A stretch of 64,000 nt of DNA. Origin: Stenotrophomonas sp. 704A1 (GTDB lineage Bacteria; Pseudomonadota; Gammaproteobacteria; Xanthomonadales; Xanthomonadaceae). Of this stretch, positions 62,537 through 64,000 are shown one piece after another. Location of the stretch: contig NZ_CP130831.1 of assembly GCF_030549525.1 (NCBI RefSeq), forward strand, positions 645,501-709,500. The letters are read 5' to 3'. The position numbers and the translations under genes were made by a program. Below the pieces are notes generated by a model, which worked only from the letters and a program-made list of their open reading frames with translations, searched no databases and was not told where the DNA came from. Within the stretch, counting starts at the first letter, position 1; every line of letters begins with the position of its first letter.

Positions 62537-63049
62537 ATGAAACGCCTTGCCTTACGCACCGTTGCCTTCACTGCACTGGCTGCGCTTGCGCCGCTCGCCT
62601 TTGCCGATACCGCCACGCTGACCATCAGCGGCCGTGTGCTGCCCGGCACCTGCACGCTCTCGGCCGCCCCCATCGCGCTGGATCCGGTAAAGGCCAGTGA
62701 CCTCACGCCCGGCGCGGACAGCGCCATCAAGGCCGGCGCGCTGGAATTCAGTGGCTGCGTGGGCGTCAGCAAGGCGGTGCTGTCGTTTGCCGGCACCGCC
62801 GCCGACGGTGATGCCGAGCGCTGGAAGAACACCGCCGCCAGCGATCCGGCCAGCGGCGTGTCGATCGCCCTGCTGGCCGGCACCACCGGCAACACCTACC
62901 TGAAGGACGGCGACACCGGCATCGAGGTGCCGGTGACCGGCGCGAGCGCACGCTACGACCTGCGCGCGGCGTACTACGCGCCGGTGGGCCAGGCGCGGGT
63001 GGCGGGCGAGGTGTCCACCGAAATCGTGGTCACGGCGGACTATCAGTGA
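62537..63049 (+). CDS. Fimbrial subunit (second pilin)
   Basis: This 170-residue pilin starts 30 bases after the usher stop, with AGGAG 8 bases upstream. The signal peptide ends PLAFA. The Cys pair (LPGTCTLS and FSGCVGV) and the C-terminal STEIVVTADYQ motif fit a chaperone-usher subunit. It differs clearly from the pilin encoded on the minus strand, so the locus encodes two structural subunits plus an adhesin. Confidence 0.9.
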   Translation: MKRLALRTVAFTALAALAPLAFADTATLTISGRVLPGTCTLSAAPIALDPVKASDLTPGADSAIKAGALEFSGCVGVSKAVLSFAGTAADGDAERWKNTAASDPASGVSIALLAGTTGNTYLKDGDTGIEVPVTGASARYDLRAAYYAPVGQARVAGEVSTEIVVTADYQ

Positions 63050-63068
63050 GCGTGCGCCGCGCACCCCG

Positions 63069-63091
63069 GTAGCGCCGGGCCCTGCCCGGCG
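63069..63091 (+). repeat. SMAG element after the second pilin gene
   Basis: GTAG is followed by CGCCGGGC-CCT-GCCCGGCG, 19 bases after the stop codon and before the convergent hypothetical gene. Confidence 0.85.
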
Positions 63092-63109
63092 ACCATCAAC
63101 ACCGGCGGA

Positions 63110-63511
63110 TCAGGCCGCGTCCACCTGCGTATCGACGTACTCAGAGAGCCCCCGGCACGCCAGCAACAGGCCCTCACGCGCGTCATCCCCGACATGCTGG
63201 TCGATGTCGCCATCCACGCGCACGCGCTCGGTCGCGTGCAGCAGTTGCAGCAGGAAACCCAGCCCGGCGTTGGCGCGATGCAGGCGCGACAACGCCACGC
63301 ATTGCCCCGGCGTGCGCCCGGTGCGCTGCAGCGGCTGGCCATCGGCGCCCTCGCTGTTGCGGATACGCTGCAGGCAGCTCAACAAGGTGATGCCAGTGTC
63401 GCCGTGGCTGGCGGCAAGCGTGGTTTCCAGTGGCTCGGCGATCGCATCGGGCAGCTGGTTGGCAGCCTCGCCCAGGGTGGCGAACAGGAACGGATAGCGG
63501 GAACGGGTCAT
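63110..63511 (-). CDS. Hypothetical cytoplasmic protein
   Basis: I do not recognise this gene. The 133-residue product begins MTRSRYPFLFATLGEAANQL and has no signal peptide, membrane helix or obvious motif; the C-terminal REGLLLACRGLSEYVDTQ appears helical. A weak AGGACG precedes ATG 63511. Opposite-strand frames of similar length exist, so the call rests mainly on its better codon character and position. It could be a small regulatory or stress protein; nothing more can be said. Confidence 0.5.
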   Translation of the reverse strand: MTRSRYPFLFATLGEAANQLPDAIAEPLETTLAASHGDTGITLLSCLQRIRNSEGADGQPLQRTGRTPGQCVALSRLHRANAGLGFLLQLLHATERVRVDGDIDQHVGDDAREGLLLACRGLSEYVDTQVDAA

Positions 63512-63889
63512 GGCGGCGTCCTATGCATGCGGCGAAGGCGCCACCCCGCTTTACGGCGGGGGTGGCAGGCGGTGCGTGGTTGCAATACCGGGGGTTGGTG
63601 TTGATTTGCCGGCGGGCGCAAGGCCCCCACGCACCGCCCGCCAAAGAGGCACGGACGGATTGCCTGCCGGCGCCACCCAACAAGTAATGAGCGACGCCGG
63701 CAGACAAGCGTAAACAACAAACCAACCCACGGGATTGCAAGCCCGTGCCACCCGTTGTCGGTGGCGCCACATGATTCGCCGCTCATCCCCTTGCTGCCAA
63801 TCAGAAAGGTTTCAAATCTCGAAAAAACCGGAAACCTATTGCACGCGTTGGGCAGTCGGGCCGCACGTGCCATTCACGACATTCCATCG

Positions 63890-63912
63890 GTAGCGCCGGG
63901 CCATGCCCGGCG
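63890..63912 (+). repeat. SMAG element
   Basis: GTAG is followed by CGCCGGGC-CAT-GCCCGGCG, with the same stem as the copy at 55292. Confidence 0.85.
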
Positions 63913-63925
63913 GACACGCAGACGG

Positions 63926-63952
63926 AAACGGCGCCGGATCACTCCGGCGCCG
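63926..63952 (-). terminator. Hairpin downstream of the gene at the window end
   Basis: A perfect 10-bp stem, CGGCGCCGGA (63929-63938) with TCCGGCGCCG (63943-63952), is followed on the minus strand by TTT. It lies 14 bases after the stop codon of the partial gene. Confidence 0.6.
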
Positions 63953-63966
63953 CGCTTTCCTCTACC

Positions 63967-63999
63967 TCACCACTTATACGCAACGCTCAGGTTCGCCGT
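63967..63999 (-). CDS. 3' end of a probable outer membrane beta-barrel protein, truncated by the window
   Basis: Only the last ten codons are inside the window, reading TANLSVAYKW before TGA. The alternating hydrophobic pattern with a terminal aromatic residue is typical of an outer-membrane barrel or autotransporter C-terminus. A terminator-like hairpin follows at the right distance. The rest is outside the window, so the call is tentative. Confidence 0.45.
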   Translation of the reverse strand, partial: TANLSVAYKW

Positions 64000-64000
64000 G

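Larger units (their letters stand above)
63512..63966. other. Gene-free stretch with dense inverted repeats
   Basis: No convincing gene is seen. Structures are a CCACCCCGC hairpin (63541-63565), a perfect 12-bp inverted repeat (63568-63579 with 63627-63638), GCCACC-GGTGGC near 63748-63766, and AGGTTTC/GAAACCT (63807-63813 with 63831-63837). A SMAG element at 63890 and a terminator-like hairpin at 63929 follow. The part 63700-63860 is less GC-rich than the surroundings. Short open frames here (up to 121 codons) look like translated repeat sequence. Confidence 0.55.

Noticed and set aside
57483..63049. Assignment of the pilus locus to SMF-1
   Set aside because: The gene order and orientation differ from what I recall of the smf-1 operon, so no symbol was given.
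63508..63873. 121-codon minus-strand frame in the terminal non-coding stretch
   Set aside because: It runs through several inverted repeats, lacks a ribosome-binding site and reads like translated repeat sequence. I kept only the hairpins.

Overview
The window looks like a chromosomal segment of a Stenotrophomonas species, probably of the S. maltophilia complex. The reasons are the very high GC content, a type II secretion operon in the Xanthomonadaceae order xpsE-F-G-H-I-J-K-L-M-N-D with a subtilase of the StmPr type beside it, an Ax21-family outer membrane protein, and many short GTAG-plus-hairpin repeats of the kind known as SMAG elements in S. maltophilia. This assignment is from pattern recognition; no database was consulted.

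Layout. 1-8.1 kb: the 3' part of a very repetitive YadA-like trimeric autotransporter adhesin, then a secreted S8 protease closed by a clear terminator. 8.1-18.9 kb: eleven xps genes, mostly joined by ATGA overlaps. 18.9-19.3 kb: a structured, repeat-rich intergenic block. 19.3-22.3 kb: two family 2 glycosyltransferases and pncB. 22.3-38.2 kb: a compact twelve-gene operon behind a perfect CRP/Clp-type palindrome. 38.2-39.2 kb: a convergent DUF4434-like lipoprotein gene. 39.2-43.1 kb: purine permease, ettA and an RcnB-like gene. 43.1-46.7 kb: a classical autotransporter. 46.9-57.4 kb: housekeeping genes (glyA, three small membrane-protein paralogues, nrdR, ribD, two envelope proteins, an FMN riboswitch, ribE, a RibB-type ribBA, ribH, nusB, thiL). 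57.5-63.1 kb: a divergently organised chaperone-usher pilus locus. The end holds a hypothetical gene, a non-coding hairpin-rich stretch, and what is probably the last codons of another outer membrane protein.

The most interesting region is 22.3-39.2 kb. It combines (i) a polysaccharide synthase and exporter core of WecB (UDP-ManNAc supply), a BcsB-like periplasmic protein, NfrB (a membrane glycosyltransferase with two C-terminal MshEN-like c-di-GMP-binding repeats) and NfrA (a TPR outer-membrane exporter); (ii) an alginate-type O-acylation set of two AlgJ/AlgX-like SGNH proteins, an AlgI/DltB-like MBOAT protein and an AlgF-like protein; and (iii) a carrier-protein activation pair resembling DltC and DltA, followed by an acyl-CoA dehydrogenase. 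I infer a c-di-GMP- and Clp-controlled ManNAc-type exopolysaccharide carrying an amino-acyl or acyl group delivered from a carrier protein. The core resembles the E. coli Nfr glycan that serves as phage N4 receptor; I do not know the hybrid decoration module from any described system.

Many very long reverse-strand open frames overlap these genes. They are GC-driven shadows and were left out.
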